Positions 26,731 through 37,037 are shown, counted from the stretch's first letter. The stretch: DNA of 64,000 bases from Okeanomitos corallinicola TIOX110 (GCF_038050375.1 NZ_CP150886.1:1343318-1407317); one strand, 5' to 3'. The notes: generated by a model not told the origin, from the sequence alone. Program-made: numbers and translations.

Positions 26731-27195
26731 ATGGAAAAAATAAAAATAGAAACCGATCAAAAAAGTCTGTATAATCGAGATTTTTATATTTGGCTACAAA
26801 CCACAGCCAATTTATTAGAAAATAACAAGTTTGCAGAATTAGATATTAAAAATTTAATAGAAGAAATCAATAGCATGGGTAGAAGCGAAAAAAAAGAATT
26901 AAAATGTCGTTTAATTATTTTAATTGAGCATATTCTGAAACTGGAATATTGGCAAATAGAAAAAGAAAATAATGCTAGAGGATGGCGCAATACAGTTGCA
27001 AAACAAAGATTACAAATAGAATTAACTCTAGAAGAAAGTCCTAGTTTAAGAAATATGCTCGATGATATTTTTGAAGAATGTTATCAAAAAGCTAGGCAAT
27101 ATATTCTCAAAAGATATCAATTATCATCAGATTTATTTCCTGAAAATCCACCTTTCTCTGTTGTAGATGCTCTTAACCCAGATTATTTACCATAA
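26731..27195 (+). CDS. DUF29 domain protein
   Basis: 154 aa, with the DUF29 pattern: LYNRDFYIWLQTTANLLENN, then DIKNLIEEINSMGRSEKKEL, LIEHILKLEYW, and a C-terminal VDALNPDYLP. This helical family is very common in cyanobacteria in many copies, often near toxin-antitoxin-like or mobile genes. No function is established. It starts with ATG. Confidence 0.9.
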   Translation: MEKIKIETDQKSLYNRDFYIWLQTTANLLENNKFAELDIKNLIEEINSMGRSEKKELKCRLIILIEHILKLEYWQIEKENNARGWRNTVAKQRLQIELTLEESPSLRNMLDDIFEECYQKARQYILKRYQLSSDLFPENPPFSVVDALNPDYLP

Positions 27196-27337
27196 ATTCT
27201 AGACACTACTGTTATTTATTTGGGTAACGATACAGCATATTCCATTGTTATGAGGTACAAATCATCATAATGAAACTTTTGTGGGGTGGGCATCTTGCCC
27301 GTCAATAGTGTACCTCATTAAACCTGCTGTAAATATA

Positions 27338-27435
27338 ATTAGGACTTACGCACGAGTTACGGAATATCAAACCGCAGAGGACGCAGAGAACACAGAGGAA
27401 TAGGAATTTGATAGACTTCTTGCATAAGTCCTAAT
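27338..27435. mobile_element. 98-bp MITE-like element with ATTAGGACTTA ends
   Basis: ATTAGGACTTACGCA at the left and TGCATAAGTCCTAAT at the right are inverted with one mismatch in 15 bp. The centre carries the dispersed CGCAGAGGACGCAGAG repeat. A solitary GCGTAAGTCCT end is also present at 18430-18440. It is non-coding. The rest of 27196-27337 has a small GGGTGGGCATCTTGCCC hairpin. Confidence 0.6.
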
Positions 27436-27443
27436 ATTAATAA

Positions 27444-28016
27444 CTAAACTGTTACATTCACTTTTTTGGCCAAATGTTTTCTCCGCAGTTTAGCAGCACC
27501 AAAACAAATACCTAATGTTGCTAGTCCTACAGTTGAATTAAGTTCAAAGGGAACAGCAGTAACAGGAGCAAATTGTATTGTGTATCGGGAAGAAGTAGAA
27601 TAGTAAAATGAGCCTGAGCTAAAAAGTGCGCTAGTGTAACCCAAATTTCCTGGTGTTCCTAAGTACAATTCTATAGAAGCATAGCCAAACAGCACATTGG
27701 CAAAAGTAATATTACCACCAGTAACCACAAAGGCATTACCGCCACTAGACGTTGAAAGGAAATTATAACCAGAAGTGACTCCCCCGCCACTGGGGCTGGA
27801 TGTAACTGCTGCTGTAATACCTGAACCAGCGTTATTACCCTCTACTAGATTACTTAGTGTTCCGGTAACAAATCCGTTAGTCCCTACATCTTGAAACGAA
27901 AAAGTGAAATCAAGGGCATTAGCAGGAGTAGCACCTAACAAAACAGAAGCTACAAATCCAGCCACGGTAAGGGCTTTAGCTATTATAGGGAGTGTAGAAT
28001 TTTTGATTTTTAGCAT
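27444..28016 (-). CDS. Secreted protein with PEP-CTERM-like sorting tail
   Basis: 190 aa. A signal peptide (about 1-34, ending TPANA) leads to a Gly/Ser/Thr-rich beta-type body (35-150). The tail reads PFELNSTVGLATLGICFGAAKLRRK: a PFE-type variant of the PEP motif, a hydrophobic helix and a basic cluster. That architecture is the exosortase sorting signal. It is likely exported and processed by a cyanobacterial exosortase, possibly surface- or sheath-associated. No catalytic motif is seen. Confidence 0.78.
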   Translation of the reverse strand: MLKIKNSTLPIIAKALTVAGFVASVLLGATPANALDFTFSFQDVGTNGFVTGTLSNLVEGNNAGSGITAAVTSSPSGGGVTSGYNFLSTSSGGNAFVVTGGNITFANVLFGYASIELYLGTPGNLGYTSALFSSGSFYYSTSSRYTIQFAPVTAVPFELNSTVGLATLGICFGAAKLRRKHLAKKVNVTV

Positions 28017-28301
28017 GAGAGTTATGTCTTAAATCGTACTTCACTTACACAGTATACGCAACTTAAAACAGAGTTAAAAATCACCAAAAAATTTAATAAT
28101 TTCAGTAACACTACTTAATAAAAACAGTTATTTACTTATTCGTTATAGTTCAGGATTTTATCGCCATTTCTTTAGTTTATATAAAATCACATTTAACTTA
28201 TCGAAATCCCTTTCTACTATAGAAGCAGTGGCTAATCATCGTCCCTAAAGATTGCCATAGATAAAAGTAGCCTCATAGTAAAATTCCAGGAAATAACTAA
28301 A

Positions 28302-29339
28302 ATGACTCAGATATCAGAACCTTTAGATTTATCCACAGACAAAACCCTAGACCGTGATTGTACAACCCTTTCCCGCCACGTCCTCCAACAACTCCAGAGT
28401 TTTGGCCCCAACGCCCAAGATTTAAGTGCTTTAATGAATCGTATCGCCTTGGCAGGTAAACTAATTGCCCGAAGATTCAGCCGTGCGGGATTAATGGAAG
28501 ACGTACTGGGATTTACAGGGGAAGTAAATGTTCAAGGTGAATCTGTGAAAAAAATGGACATTTACGCCAACGAAGTCTTTATTTCCGTATTTAAGCAAAG
28601 TGGCTTAGTTTGTCGTCTAGCTTCCGAGGAAATGGAAAAACCCTACTACATCCCGGAAAACTGCCCCATTGGTCGCTATACCTTGTTGTATGACCCCATT
28701 GATGGTTCATCAAACACAGATATTAACCTCAGTTTAGGTTCAATATTTTCTATCCGTCAACAGGAAGGAACGGATTCAGATGGTGAAGCTAAAGACCTAT
28801 TAACCAATGGCAGGAAACAACTAGCAGCCGGTTACATTATTTACGGACCTAGCACAATGCTAGTTTATAGTATGGGTACAGGTGTGCATTTCTTTACCCT
28901 TGACCCCAGTTTAGGGGAATTTATTCTCACCGAAGAAAACGTGAAAATTCCTGAACATGGTTCAGTTTACAGCGTTAACGAAGGAAATTTTTGGCAGTGG
29001 GACGAATCATATAGAGAGTATATTCGCTATGTTCATCGGACAGAAGGATACACAGCCCGTTATAGTGGGGCAATGGTGAGTGATATTCACAGAACCTTAG
29101 TTCAAGGTGGTGTGTTTCTCTATCCAGGAACATTACAAAAACCAGAAGGTAAATTAAGACTGCTTTATGAATCTGCACCTTTGGCATTTTTGATAGAACA
29201 AGCAGGAGGACGTGCAACTACTGGAAAGATGGAAATTTTAGATGTAGTACCAAAACAGTTACATCAACGTACACCTTTAATTATTGGTAGCAAACAAGAT
29301 GTAGCAAAAGTAGAATCTTTTTTGAAAAAAGAGGATTAA
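28302..29339 (+). CDS. fbp: Class I fructose-1,6-bisphosphatase
   Basis: 345 aa. Hydrolyses fructose-1,6-bisphosphate to fructose-6-phosphate (gluconeogenesis and Calvin cycle/OPP supply). The metal-binding motif is [10 protein letters not shown] (near residue 132), and the substrate-binding region includes [13 protein letters not shown] and GGVFLYPG near 270. It is the first gene of the fbp...zwf-opcA cluster known in Nostoc. Here a 435-bp gap follows, with no tal. Confidence 0.95.
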   Translation: MTQISEPLDLSTDKTLDRDCTTLSRHVLQQLQSFGPNAQDLSALMNRIALAGKLIARRFSRAGLMEDVLGFTGEVNVQGESVKKMDIYANEVFISVFKQSGLVCRLASEEMEKPYYIPENCPIGRYTLLYDPIDGSSNTDINLSLGSIFSIRQQEGTDSDGEAKDLLTNGRKQLAAGYIIYGPSTMLVYSMGTGVHFFTLDPSLGEFILTEENVKIPEHGSVYSVNEGNFWQWDESYREYIRYVHRTEGYTARYSGAMVSDIHRTLVQGGVFLYPGTLQKPEGKLRLLYESAPLAFLIEQAGGRATTGKMEILDVVPKQLHQRTPLIIGSKQDVAKVESFLKKED

Positions 29340-29473
29340 ACTAACTGGCAATTTATAACTTTTGAAAAGTATGAAACTGATTTTTTAAGTTGGATTATCT
29401 AAAACTTAAAAGATTCTAACATCAGCATCATTTATGGTGCAGTAATGTCACAACTACTGGTAGAAGGTGTTGA

Positions 29474-29578
29474 GATAGCAGGTGACAGGTGACAAGTTAC
29501 AGGTGACAGGGCTAGAAGTCTTTCATTATCTAAGTTTTAGCTTTGGTTGATGTCATAACTGTCTTGTCCATTGCTATA
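29474..29578 (+). mobile_element. 105-bp MITE-like element, copy B
   Basis: GATAGCAGGTGACAGG at the left and TTGTCCATTGCTATA at the right, the same length and order as copy A at 12760-12864. It sits in the fbp-zwf gap (29340-29774), which otherwise holds heptamer repeats (29660-29740, GGGCATT and TTACCCA) and no gene. Confidence 0.65.
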
Positions 29579-29774
29579 AATTGGTTCAACTTTTAATCAA
29601 CCCTTCCAGTCCCTAATGAACTCTTTAAAAGAGCGAATTAAGGTATTGTCACCAGTGTAGGGCATTGGGCATTGGGCATGGGGCATTGGGTAAATTATTC
29701 TTACCCATTACCCATTACCCATTACCCATTACCCATTACCAATCCAAAATCTCAAATCTCAAATCTAAAATCCT

Positions 29775-31304
29775 ATGGTCAATCTGTTAGAAAATCCCTT
29801 GCGGGTTGGTTTACAACAACAGGGGATGGCCGAACCCCAAATTATTGTTATCTTCGGTGCGTCAGGGGATTTAACCTGGCGTAAACTCGTACCTGCATTA
29901 TTTAAACTTCGTCGGGAAAGACGCATTCCTCCAGAAACCACCATTGTTGGTGTTGCTCGTCGTGACTGGACTCATGAATACTTCCGTGAGCAGATGCAAA
30001 AAGGGATGCAAGAAGCGCATCCTAAAGTTGAACTAGGAGAACTTTGGGAAGATTTTTCTAAAGGTTTATTCTACTGTCCTGGTAATATTGACAACCCTGA
30101 AAGTTACCAAAAATTGAAAACCTTCCTGGCGGAACTTGACCCGAAACGGGGAACAAGAGGCAACCGGATGTTTTACCTTTCCGTTGCTCCTAACTTTTTC
30201 CCCGAAGCGATTAAACAACTAGGTTCTGCGGGGATGTTAGACGATGCTGATAAAAGCCGTTTGGTGATTGAAAAACCCTTTGGTCGTGATTTAGCATCAG
30301 CGCAAAGCTTGAACCAAGTAGTGCAGAAGGTTTGTAAAGAAAACCAAGTTTACCGCATTGACCACTACTTGGGTAAGGAAACTGTACAAAACCTATTGGT
30401 GTTCCGGTTTGCCAATGCCATTTTTGAACCTTTATGGAATCGGCAATTTGTAGACCACGTACAAATCACTGTTGCGGAAACCGTGGGTGTAGAAGACCGG
30501 GCGGGATATTATGAAAGTGCTGGTGCGCTGCGGGATATGCTGCAAAACCACCTGATGCAGTTGTATTGTTTAACTGCTATGGAAGCACCCAACGCCATGG
30601 ATGCTGATAGTATCCGTACAGAAAAAGTAAAAGTATTACAAGCGACTCGATTAGCGGATGTAAATAATCTCTCTCGTTCTGCCATTCGTGGACAATATAG
30701 CGCGGGTTGGATGAAAGGTGAACAAGTGCCTGGTTATCGCACAGAACCAGGTGTAAATCCTGAGTCAACCACACCTACCTATGTGGCAATGAAGTTTATT
30801 GTGGATAACTGGCGTTGGCAAGGTGTACCTTTTTATCTGCGGACAGGAAAGCGGATGCCGAAAAAGGTGAGTGAAATTTCTATCCATTTCCGGGAAGTGC
30901 CATCGAGAATGTTTCCCTCAGCAGCATTACAAGCAAATGCCAATATTTTGACATTGCGGATACAACCAAATGAGGGTATTTCCTTACGTTTTGATGTGAA
31001 AATGCCCGGTGGCGATTTCCGTACCCGTTCTGTGGATATGGACTTTACCTATGGTTCGTTTGGGATTGAAGCTACATCTGATGCCTATGACCGCCTGTTT
31101 TTAGATTGTATGATGGGCGACCAAACATTATTTACAAGGTCTGATGAGGTAGAAGCGGCTTGGCGTGTAGTTACACCTGCCTTGTCTGTGTGGGATTTAC
31201 CCGCAGACCCTGCGACTGTTCCCGAATATGAAGCGGGTACATGGGAACCAGCAGAAGCAGAATTACTTATCAATCAAGATGGTCGCCGTTGGCGCAGACT
31301 TTAA
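29775..31304 (+). CDS. zwf: Glucose-6-phosphate 1-dehydrogenase
   Basis: 509 aa. Oxidises G6P to 6-phosphogluconolactone with NADP+, the entry to the oxidative pentose-phosphate pathway and the main NADPH source in the dark and in heterocysts. The nucleotide-binding motif [13 protein letters not shown] is at about 24-36. The catalytic site is RIDHYLGKE (near 195). The length is normal. It is followed after 122 bp by its activator opcA, consistent with an operon. Confidence 0.97.
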   Translation: MVNLLENPLRVGLQQQGMAEPQIIVIFGASGDLTWRKLVPALFKLRRERRIPPETTIVGVARRDWTHEYFREQMQKGMQEAHPKVELGELWEDFSKGLFYCPGNIDNPESYQKLKTFLAELDPKRGTRGNRMFYLSVAPNFFPEAIKQLGSAGMLDDADKSRLVIEKPFGRDLASAQSLNQVVQKVCKENQVYRIDHYLGKETVQNLLVFRFANAIFEPLWNRQFVDHVQITVAETVGVEDRAGYYESAGALRDMLQNHLMQLYCLTAMEAPNAMDADSIRTEKVKVLQATRLADVNNLSRSAIRGQYSAGWMKGEQVPGYRTEPGVNPESTTPTYVAMKFIVDNWRWQGVPFYLRTGKRMPKKVSEISIHFREVPSRMFPSAALQANANILTLRIQPNEGISLRFDVKMPGGDFRTRSVDMDFTYGSFGIEATSDAYDRLFLDCMMGDQTLFTRSDEVEAAWRVVTPALSVWDLPADPATVPEYEAGTWEPAEAELLINQDGRRWRRL

Positions 31305-31426
31305 GTATTTGGGTAGTAGGTAATGGGTAGTAGGTAATAGGGGGGTTATATGCCCAATGCCCAATGCCCCATGTCCCATGCCCCATGCCCCATGCCCAAT
31401 TATCAATCTAAAATCCAAAATCAATT

Positions 31427-32797
31427 ATGGCTACTCAAGCTTCTACTATTTATTCTCTCCAAGCCCCCAAAGATGTTTCCCTGACGGACATTGAAAACGA
31501 ACTTAGTCAAATTTGGCAAAGTTACGGTATTCAAGGGGAAGATGGCGGTTTACCTGCTGCTACCCGTGCGGCAACTTTTACTTTGGTGGTTTACGAACCT
31601 GAAGAAACCCAGTATTTGTTAGCGGCTACTGGTTTTTACAATGGTCCTATTGATGGGATTTTGGGACCCCAAACCGAAGTGGCGTTGCGGGAATTACAAA
31701 AACAACACAGTTTACCAGAAAGCGGTATTCCTACACCTGAAACTGTGACTGTCCTACGGGAAGAATATTTTAAACTTCAGCACAGTGGGGAAAAAGGCGC
31801 TAGTCACGGTGCGGCTATGGGCTATACTTACAGTCCTACTAGCCCCACTATTGCTGATGAAATTGCTTTGCGTAATCCTTGCCGGATTATTGCTTTATGT
31901 CCCATTGCTGGGGAAGATGAAGGGGTGAAGGCACAGGTTTCGGCTTATTGTCCGATTCAAAAGCAATCTTCTAGTACGCTGATTTGTTGTGAATACATTA
32001 CCCTAACTGGTACTGCTGCGGCTTTGGAACGGATTGGGGGTATGATTCCAGCTTTGTTAATTGGCGGTTTACCTAAGTTTTTATGGTGGAAAGCTACTCC
32101 TGATTCTCAAAACCCTTTGTTTAAGAGATTGGCAGCGGTTTGTAATAATGTAATTGTTGATTCTTGTAATTTTAATGCTCCTGAAAGTGATTTGTTAACT
32201 TTGCAAGATTTGGCTGACACCGGTGTGCCTTTGGCTGATTTAAATTGGCGGCGTTTGTCTGCTTGGCAAGAGTTAACTGCTGAGGCTTATGATGCTCCCC
32301 AACGTCGTGCGGCTTTGAGGGAAGTTGACCTGGTAAATATTGACTATGAAAAAGGCAATGCCGCCCAGGCTTTGTTGTATTTGGGTTGGTTAGCTAGTCG
32401 TTTGGAATGGCAACCTGTTTCTTATCAGAAGGAATCTGATGATTATGATATTACCAAGATTGTTTTTGTGGCTAAAGACCAAAGACAAATAGAGGTGGAG
32501 TTAGCAGGTGTTCCTGTGGCTGATATTGGTGAAATTGTTGGTGATTTGATTGCTTTGCGGTTGAGTTCTACTAATAGTGAAGCTAATTGCGGAACGTTGA
32601 TTTGTAGTGAGACTGGCGGTTGTATGCGAATGGAAACTCAAGGTGGCGCTCAGGCTGCTGGGTTGTTCCAACAAGTCAGTTCTCTTGCTGAACAAAAGCC
32701 GGAAATTTTGTTAAGTCAACAGGTGCAACGTTGGGGTCGTGAGGCTCTTTTTGAGGAGAGTTTGGCGGTGATTACTAAGTCTATTAAGTTGGGTTAG
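31427..32797 (+). CDS. opcA: G6PD assembly/activator protein OpcA, with peptidoglycan-binding-like domain
   Basis: 456 aa. Activates and assembles G6PD and links it to redox control in cyanobacteria. An N-terminal PG_binding_1-like segment (about 55-108: TQYLLAATGFYNGPIDGILGPQTEVALRELQ) is inserted before the main OpcA domain (about 140-455). It has several cysteines, among them CNNVIVDSCNF, SEANCGTLICSETGGCMRM and LICCEY. Cyanobacterial OpcA proteins have been reported as thioredoxin-responsive. It is co-directional with zwf and followed by a terminator. Confidence 0.93.
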   Translation: MATQASTIYSLQAPKDVSLTDIENELSQIWQSYGIQGEDGGLPAATRAATFTLVVYEPEETQYLLAATGFYNGPIDGILGPQTEVALRELQKQHSLPESGIPTPETVTVLREEYFKLQHSGEKGASHGAAMGYTYSPTSPTIADEIALRNPCRIIALCPIAGEDEGVKAQVSAYCPIQKQSSSTLICCEYITLTGTAAALERIGGMIPALLIGGLPKFLWWKATPDSQNPLFKRLAAVCNNVIVDSCNFNAPESDLLTLQDLADTGVPLADLNWRRLSAWQELTAEAYDAPQRRAALREVDLVNIDYEKGNAAQALLYLGWLASRLEWQPVSYQKESDDYDITKIVFVAKDQRQIEVELAGVPVADIGEIVGDLIALRLSSTNSEANCGTLICSETGGCMRMETQGGAQAAGLFQQVSSLAEQKPEILLSQQVQRWGREALFEESLAVITKSIKLG

Positions 32798-32821
32798 TTT
32801 GTGTTTTTATTTGTTGTTAAT

Positions 32822-32854
32822 TCCCCGATTTTTTGATAGGTCGGGGATTTTTTT
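32822..32854 (+). terminator. Intrinsic terminator of the fbp-zwf-opcA cluster
   Basis: TCCCCGA pairs with TCGGGGA around a 12-nt loop, followed by T7. It is 25 bp after the opcA stop. Confidence 0.85.
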
Positions 32855-33011
32855 GTCTGTATTAGGATTTTCAGGATTAAATGAACCAAGAAGGAAGAAG
32901 GGAAGAAGAGAATAACCATGCGGATAGTATGGGAATAGGAGAAGACAAGACGAAAAAAAGCAAGTTTGTGATTTACTAGATATAAATGAGTTTTTGTGTT
33001 GATTTTTAACC

Positions 33012-34433
33012 ATGAGTGATCATCTGGGTATCCATCGCGCTTACGAAATTCTTGGTTTAAAACTAGGTGCATCTGCTGAAGAAGTTAAGCAAGCTTATCG
33101 TCAGATGGCTAAGAAGTGGCATCCTGATCAGTTCTTGCAACCTGAACAGAAAATAGTGGCTGAGACAAAAATCAAAGAAATCAATGAGGCTTATGCTAAA
33201 TTAAAGTCTGATTATATTCAGCCAAATAATCAAACTGCGTCCAAAGAAATTAGAATTGACTATAGTGTTAACTCTGCGGAAAATTTCTACCAAATGGCAA
33301 TGCAGAAAGCCCAAATGGGTAAATATAGTGAAGCAATTGAAGATTTTACCCAAGCAATTCGACTTCATCCTAATTATATTGAAGCTTATAAATATAGAGG
33401 TTTAGCTTGCTCAAAACTAGGATATGAAAATAGAGCTAAGTCTGATTTTAAAAATGCTAGAGAAATAGAATTAAAGCTTAAAAAAAGACCATCTCAAGTT
33501 GCTTCACCTCCACCCCCTACACCATCAAAATCTCCATCTCAAGCTTCACCTTGGAAATGTGTACATACTTTTAGTCATAGCAGCTGGGTTTTTAGTGTAG
33601 TTATCAGTCCAGATGGGCAAATTTTAGCTAGTGGTAGTCGTGATCAAACTATTAAAATTTGGGATTTAAACGCACACAAATTACTATATACTCTCACTGG
33701 TCATACTAACTGGGTTAGATGTCTTGCTTTTAGTTCAGATAGCCAGACTTTGGTAAGTGCTGGTGAAGATGGCAATATTTTGATTTGGCAAGTATCTACA
33801 GGTAAATTACTTAAAACTTTAAAAGTACATTCAACGCCAATTTATACGGTCTGTTTATCCTCAGATGGAGAAACTATTTTTAGTGGTGGTCAAGACAATA
33901 CTATTAAGATTTCTCATCTAGGGATGGGACAATTAATGCACATTCTTAAAGGTCATGCTAACTTTATTCACTCTTTGGCAATTTGTCCAAAAAGATATAT
34001 TCTTGTTAGTGGTAGTGTGGACACAAGAATTAAACTGTGGAATTTAAAAAATAAAAAATCACTGCATACTTTTATAGGTCATTCAAGTTGGGTGAATTCT
34101 TTAGCTATTAGTCCTGATGAAAAGATTTTGGCTAGTGGTAGTTATGATCAAACTATTAAACTCTGGGATATCAATACAGCGAAATTAATTAGCACTCTTA
34201 GTGATCATCACAGTTATATTTGGTCTGTTGCTTTTAGTCCTGATGGTGAGTATATTGCTAGTGGCAGTGCAGATTATACAATAAAATTATGGCGGGTTAG
34301 TACAGGAGAACAATTATATACTTTGGGTAGTCATACTGATTGGGTTAATAGTATTGCTTTTAGTCCTGATGGAAAAACTCTTGCTAGTGGTAGTCGAGAT
34401 ATGCAGGTAAAAATTTGGCGTTGTGATCTGTAA
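33012..34433 (+). CDS. DnaJ - TPR - WD40 fusion protein
   Basis: 473 aa. A J domain (about 7-72) carries an intact HPD motif (KKWHPDQF), so it should stimulate Hsp70. A short TPR pair follows (about 90-155; [19 protein letters not shown]), then a Pro/Ser linker (about 158-178). Seven WD40 repeats (about 182-473) each carry S-PDG...ASGS-D-TIKLW, probably closing a full beta-propeller. It likely recruits DnaK to a bound client. The repeats are similar but not identical. It stands alone between the opcA terminator and repeat elements. Confidence 0.9.
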   Translation: MSDHLGIHRAYEILGLKLGASAEEVKQAYRQMAKKWHPDQFLQPEQKIVAETKIKEINEAYAKLKSDYIQPNNQTASKEIRIDYSVNSAENFYQMAMQKAQMGKYSEAIEDFTQAIRLHPNYIEAYKYRGLACSKLGYENRAKSDFKNAREIELKLKKRPSQVASPPPPTPSKSPSQASPWKCVHTFSHSSWVFSVVISPDGQILASGSRDQTIKIWDLNAHKLLYTLTGHTNWVRCLAFSSDSQTLVSAGEDGNILIWQVSTGKLLKTLKVHSTPIYTVCLSSDGETIFSGGQDNTIKISHLGMGQLMHILKGHANFIHSLAICPKRYILVSGSVDTRIKLWNLKNKKSLHTFIGHSSWVNSLAISPDEKILASGSYDQTIKLWDINTAKLISTLSDHHSYIWSVAFSPDGEYIASGSADYTIKLWRVSTGEQLYTLGSHTDWVNSIAFSPDGKTLASGSRDMQVKIWRCDL

Positions 34434-34437
34434 AATT

Positions 34438-34702
34438 AAATAGGGTTTGCTGTTCGCGGAGCGTGGCGTAGCCATAAAAGTCTTGTCGTGGAGACAGGTG
34501 CTACGCCACGGTGACAGGTGAGAGTTTTAAGAGTTGGATGGGAGCGATTTTTCCTTTGAATCAAACTTAAATGCAAGGTTTTCGAGTTCTCACCGCCTAA
34601 AAGCTTGCACTTTCTCAATTTCAAATAGCCTAAAATCCTTTACCTACAATGTTTTCAAGTTTATATGCCTGACGGCACGCTACGCGGACAGCAAACCCCA
34701 AT
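34438..34702. mobile_element. MITE-like element 1 (about 265 bp)
   Basis: It begins AAATAGGGTTTGCTG and ends with the inverted CAGCAAACCCCAAT. The inner arms are also complementary for about 30 bp (GTTCGCGGAGCGTGGC / GCACGCTACGCGGAC). The body is about 80% alike to element 2. Short ORFs inside it are artefacts. Confidence 0.7.
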
Positions 34703-34772
34703 TAGGTAATATGCAAAATTTTTTCAATGTTTTACAAGTTGGGTTACAGTTTGTTGAACACGCAGATTTTGT

Positions 34773-35016
34773 AAATAGGGTTTGCTGTTCGCGGAGCGTG
34801 GCGTAGCCATAAAAGTCTTGTCGTGGAGACAGGTGACAGGTGACAGGTGACAGGTGACAGTTTCAAGAGTTGGATGGGAACTATTTTTCCTTGAAGCAGG
34901 AATTAAATGCAAGGTTTTTCAGTTCTCACCTCATCAAAGCTTGCATTTTTTGAAAGTCAAAATCGCTAAAATCGTTTACCTGTAATGTTTTGAGATTTAT
35001 TCAGCAAGCCCTAAAT
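34773..35016. mobile_element. MITE-like element 2 (about 244 bp)
   Basis: It starts AAATAGGGTTTGCTG and ends CAGCAAGCCCTAAAT, giving near-perfect 15-bp terminal inverted repeats, in the same orientation as element 1 and 70 bp after it. It carries a GACAGGT heptamer array after the left arm. No ORF of note. Confidence 0.75.
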
Positions 35017-35037
35017 AAGTTAGGTAGAATTCTGTAG

Positions 35038-35058
35038 GGGTTTAGCAATGCTAAACCC
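35038..35058. repeat. Perfect hairpin GGGTTTAGC / GCTAAACCC
   Basis: A 9-bp perfect stem with a 3-nt loop, 28 bp after the stop of the minus-strand TPR gene. With no T run on that strand it is a dispersed hairpin or a weak transcript end. Confidence 0.5.
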
Positions 35059-35086
35059 TGAGTCCTATTCAAAAAACCAAAGAAAA

Positions 35087-35611
35087 TTACGCCGAAACTA
35101 ATCTTCTTAACGACTCTGCCCGACGTTTTGCTGTAGCATTATTAGGAGCAAGTTTCAAAGCTTCTTCATACATTTCCAATGCCTGAGCAGTTAATTTCTT
35201 TTTCTCGTAAGCATGACCAAGATTATTAAAAGCTACTACATAATCTGGTTTTAATTTCAATGCTTCTTTGTACTGTCTAATTGCTAAGTCATATTGTTCT
35301 TGAGCAAAATAAACATACCCCAAACCATTATAAACTGGGGCAATATCTTCTTCTTCCTCTTCTTCAGCAGCTTTGATGGCTTTTTGAAATAAAGAAATTG
35401 CCTGGGTAAAAACTTTTTTCTCTGAATAAATACTCGCTAATTCGTAATATTCTTGAACTGTACCTTTCTCTTTTGTTAATTTGGTTTTTAAGCGAGCAAG
35501 GGAATTTTCCAATTTACGAGTTTTAAAAATCTGACGAAAAACTGCTACACTTGCAAACAGGAGTAAAACAACGAAGATGGAAAGATAAATTATTGCTAGA
35601 TTAGTATCCAT
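35087..35611 (-). CDS. Membrane-anchored TPR protein
   Basis: 174 aa. One N-terminal membrane helix (about 6-26) is followed by a basic linker (FKTRKLENSLARLKTKLTKEKG) and three TPRs (about 55-88, 92-125 and 126-160; YNGLGYVYFAQEQYDLAIRQYKEALKLKP is typical). It probably scaffolds proteins on the membrane. This short TPR type is widely conserved in cyanobacteria without a firm function. It starts with ATG. Confidence 0.85.
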   Translation of the reverse strand: MDTNLAIIYLSIFVVLLLFASVAVFRQIFKTRKLENSLARLKTKLTKEKGTVQEYYELASIYSEKKVFTQAISLFQKAIKAAEEEEEEDIAPVYNGLGYVYFAQEQYDLAIRQYKEALKLKPDYVVAFNNLGHAYEKKKLTAQALEMYEEALKLAPNNATAKRRAESLRRLVSA

Positions 35612-35735
35612 TGGCTACCATACAAAATATTAAATGTGTTTTCTCTCTCTATTTTGTCACTCTTCCGAAATAATGAATGATGAATTATGAGGAGATCAAG
35701 GAGATCAAAAGGTAAATATTTCTCCCACTCACCCA

Positions 35736-36533
35736 TCACTCCAGTCCCCAATATTTTGCACGTTCTTTTAGCCATCCTGTAGCGGTGTAACGGGCGATCG
35801 CCTCATTTACATTTCTTCTGAATTCATCATATTGTAATCCTTTGGGCATAACTACAGATAAAGGTTGGGTTGAGAGTTTGGTTGCTAGTATTCGATATTC
35901 AGGATTTTCTTGCACCCATCCACTCAAAACACTCATATCAGCAGCAACAGCATCAACTTGATTATTTTCTATGTTCTCTTTTCCCTGAATATAGGAATTA
36001 ACACCAACTAAATCTGCATTAGGGATGAAATATTTTACATAAGATATCGTACTGGAATTATTGAGAACCCCTATTTTACGTTGCTTTAAATCTTGAAAAT
36101 CTTTAATATAAGTATTTTTTGTAACTATTGCCGCCCCATCATAATAGTAAGGAACACTGAAGCTAACTATGCGAGAGCGTGATTGAGTAGCGGTAATTTG
36201 GGCGATCGCCATATCAACTTGATGATTAAAAACCGCAGGTAAGCGATCGCTATTAGCAACAATTTTAAATTTCACAGCCTCCGGTTTACCCAACAAATCA
36301 GCGGTCAACTGTCTAGCCAAATCAATCTCTAACCCTTGCAAATTGCCCTGATTATCCTGAAAACCCAACGGACGAAGATTATCCTTAACTGCCACGGTTA
36401 GATAGCCGCGCTGCTGAATTTCTGCCATAGTTGCAGCAGACGCAACCAAATTTACTCCCCCAATACACAGGGAAAAAATCAAGCACCAAATCAGAGTCAA
36501 GGTAGCGGATAATACCAGATGTAAGCGATTCAT
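35736..36533 (-). CDS. Family-3 extracellular solute-binding protein
   Basis: 265 aa with an N-terminal hydrophobic signal segment (about 5-34, ending ASAAT). The mature protein has the amino-acid-type periplasmic-binding fold: RGYLTVAVKDNLRPLGFQ, LEIDLARQLTADLLG, VDMAIAQITATQSRSRIVSFSVPYYYDGAAIV, and a hinge region LKQRKIGVLNNSST. It binds a small ligand, probably an amino acid. No permease or ATPase gene is adjacent, so it is an orphan receptor here. Confidence 0.88.
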   Translation of the reverse strand: MNRLHLVLSATLTLIWCLIFSLCIGGVNLVASAATMAEIQQRGYLTVAVKDNLRPLGFQDNQGNLQGLEIDLARQLTADLLGKPEAVKFKIVANSDRLPAVFNHQVDMAIAQITATQSRSRIVSFSVPYYYDGAAIVTKNTYIKDFQDLKQRKIGVLNNSSTISYVKYFIPNADLVGVNSYIQGKENIENNQVDAVAADMSVLSGWVQENPEYRILATKLSTQPLSVVMPKGLQYDEFRRNVNEAIARYTATGWLKERAKYWGLE

Positions 36534-36680
36534 AATTGACCTTCGTTTTCCAAGAGAGAAACTGCGCCTTAGCGATAAACTCCCATTAAAAATTTAAACT
36601 GTCAAACTCAAACAATTTAATTAATTTTGAATTTCCCGAAGGAGCTAACCGTTACATCCGTTATTCATCCGTTGCCACCT

Positions 36681-37037
36681 TTAACCTTTGACAGAGTTAG
36701 CCAGTTCAGCAACTTTTGCAAAGCTCGCAGGATCAAGAACTGCCAATTGTGCCAACATCTTACGGTTGATTTCAACATTAGCCTTTTTCAGGTTGCCCAT
36801 CAACTGGCTATAGCTCAAACCTTGCTGTCTAGAAGCTGCATTGATACGGGTGATCCACAGACGACGAAAATCGCGCTTTTTCTTTTTGCGATCGCGGTAA
36901 GCACTACGGAGTGCTTTCATCACCTGTTGGTTAGCGGTTCTAAACAAAGTAGAATGAGAACCACGGAAACCTTTAGCTAATTTGAGAATTTTATTGCGGC
37001 GTTTACGGGCTACATTACCGCGCTTTACACGAGTCAT
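36681..37037 (-). CDS. rplT: 50S ribosomal protein L20
   Basis: 118 aa, very basic N-terminus ([20 protein letters not shown]), followed by [29 protein letters not shown] and LWITRINAA, all diagnostic. It binds 23S rRNA early in 50S assembly. It is the second gene of rpmI-rplT, 21 bp after rpmI. infC, which is often first in this operon, is not present immediately upstream. Confidence 0.98.
   Translation of the reverse strand: MTRVKRGNVARKRRNKILKLAKGFRGSHSTLFRTANQQVMKALRSAYRDRKKKKRDFRRLWITRINAASRQQGLSYSQLMGNLKKANVEINRKMLAQLAVLDPASFAKVAELANSVKG

Noticed and set aside
34436-34912. Short ORFs in the two tandem inverted-repeat elements
   Set aside because: They follow the repeat structure (for example Gly-Val-Ala-Pro runs from the GCGTAGCC motif) and are not shared between the two copies.
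36627-36980. 117-codon plus-strand frame opposite rplT
   Set aside because: It is the antisense shadow of the highly biased, conserved L20 gene.
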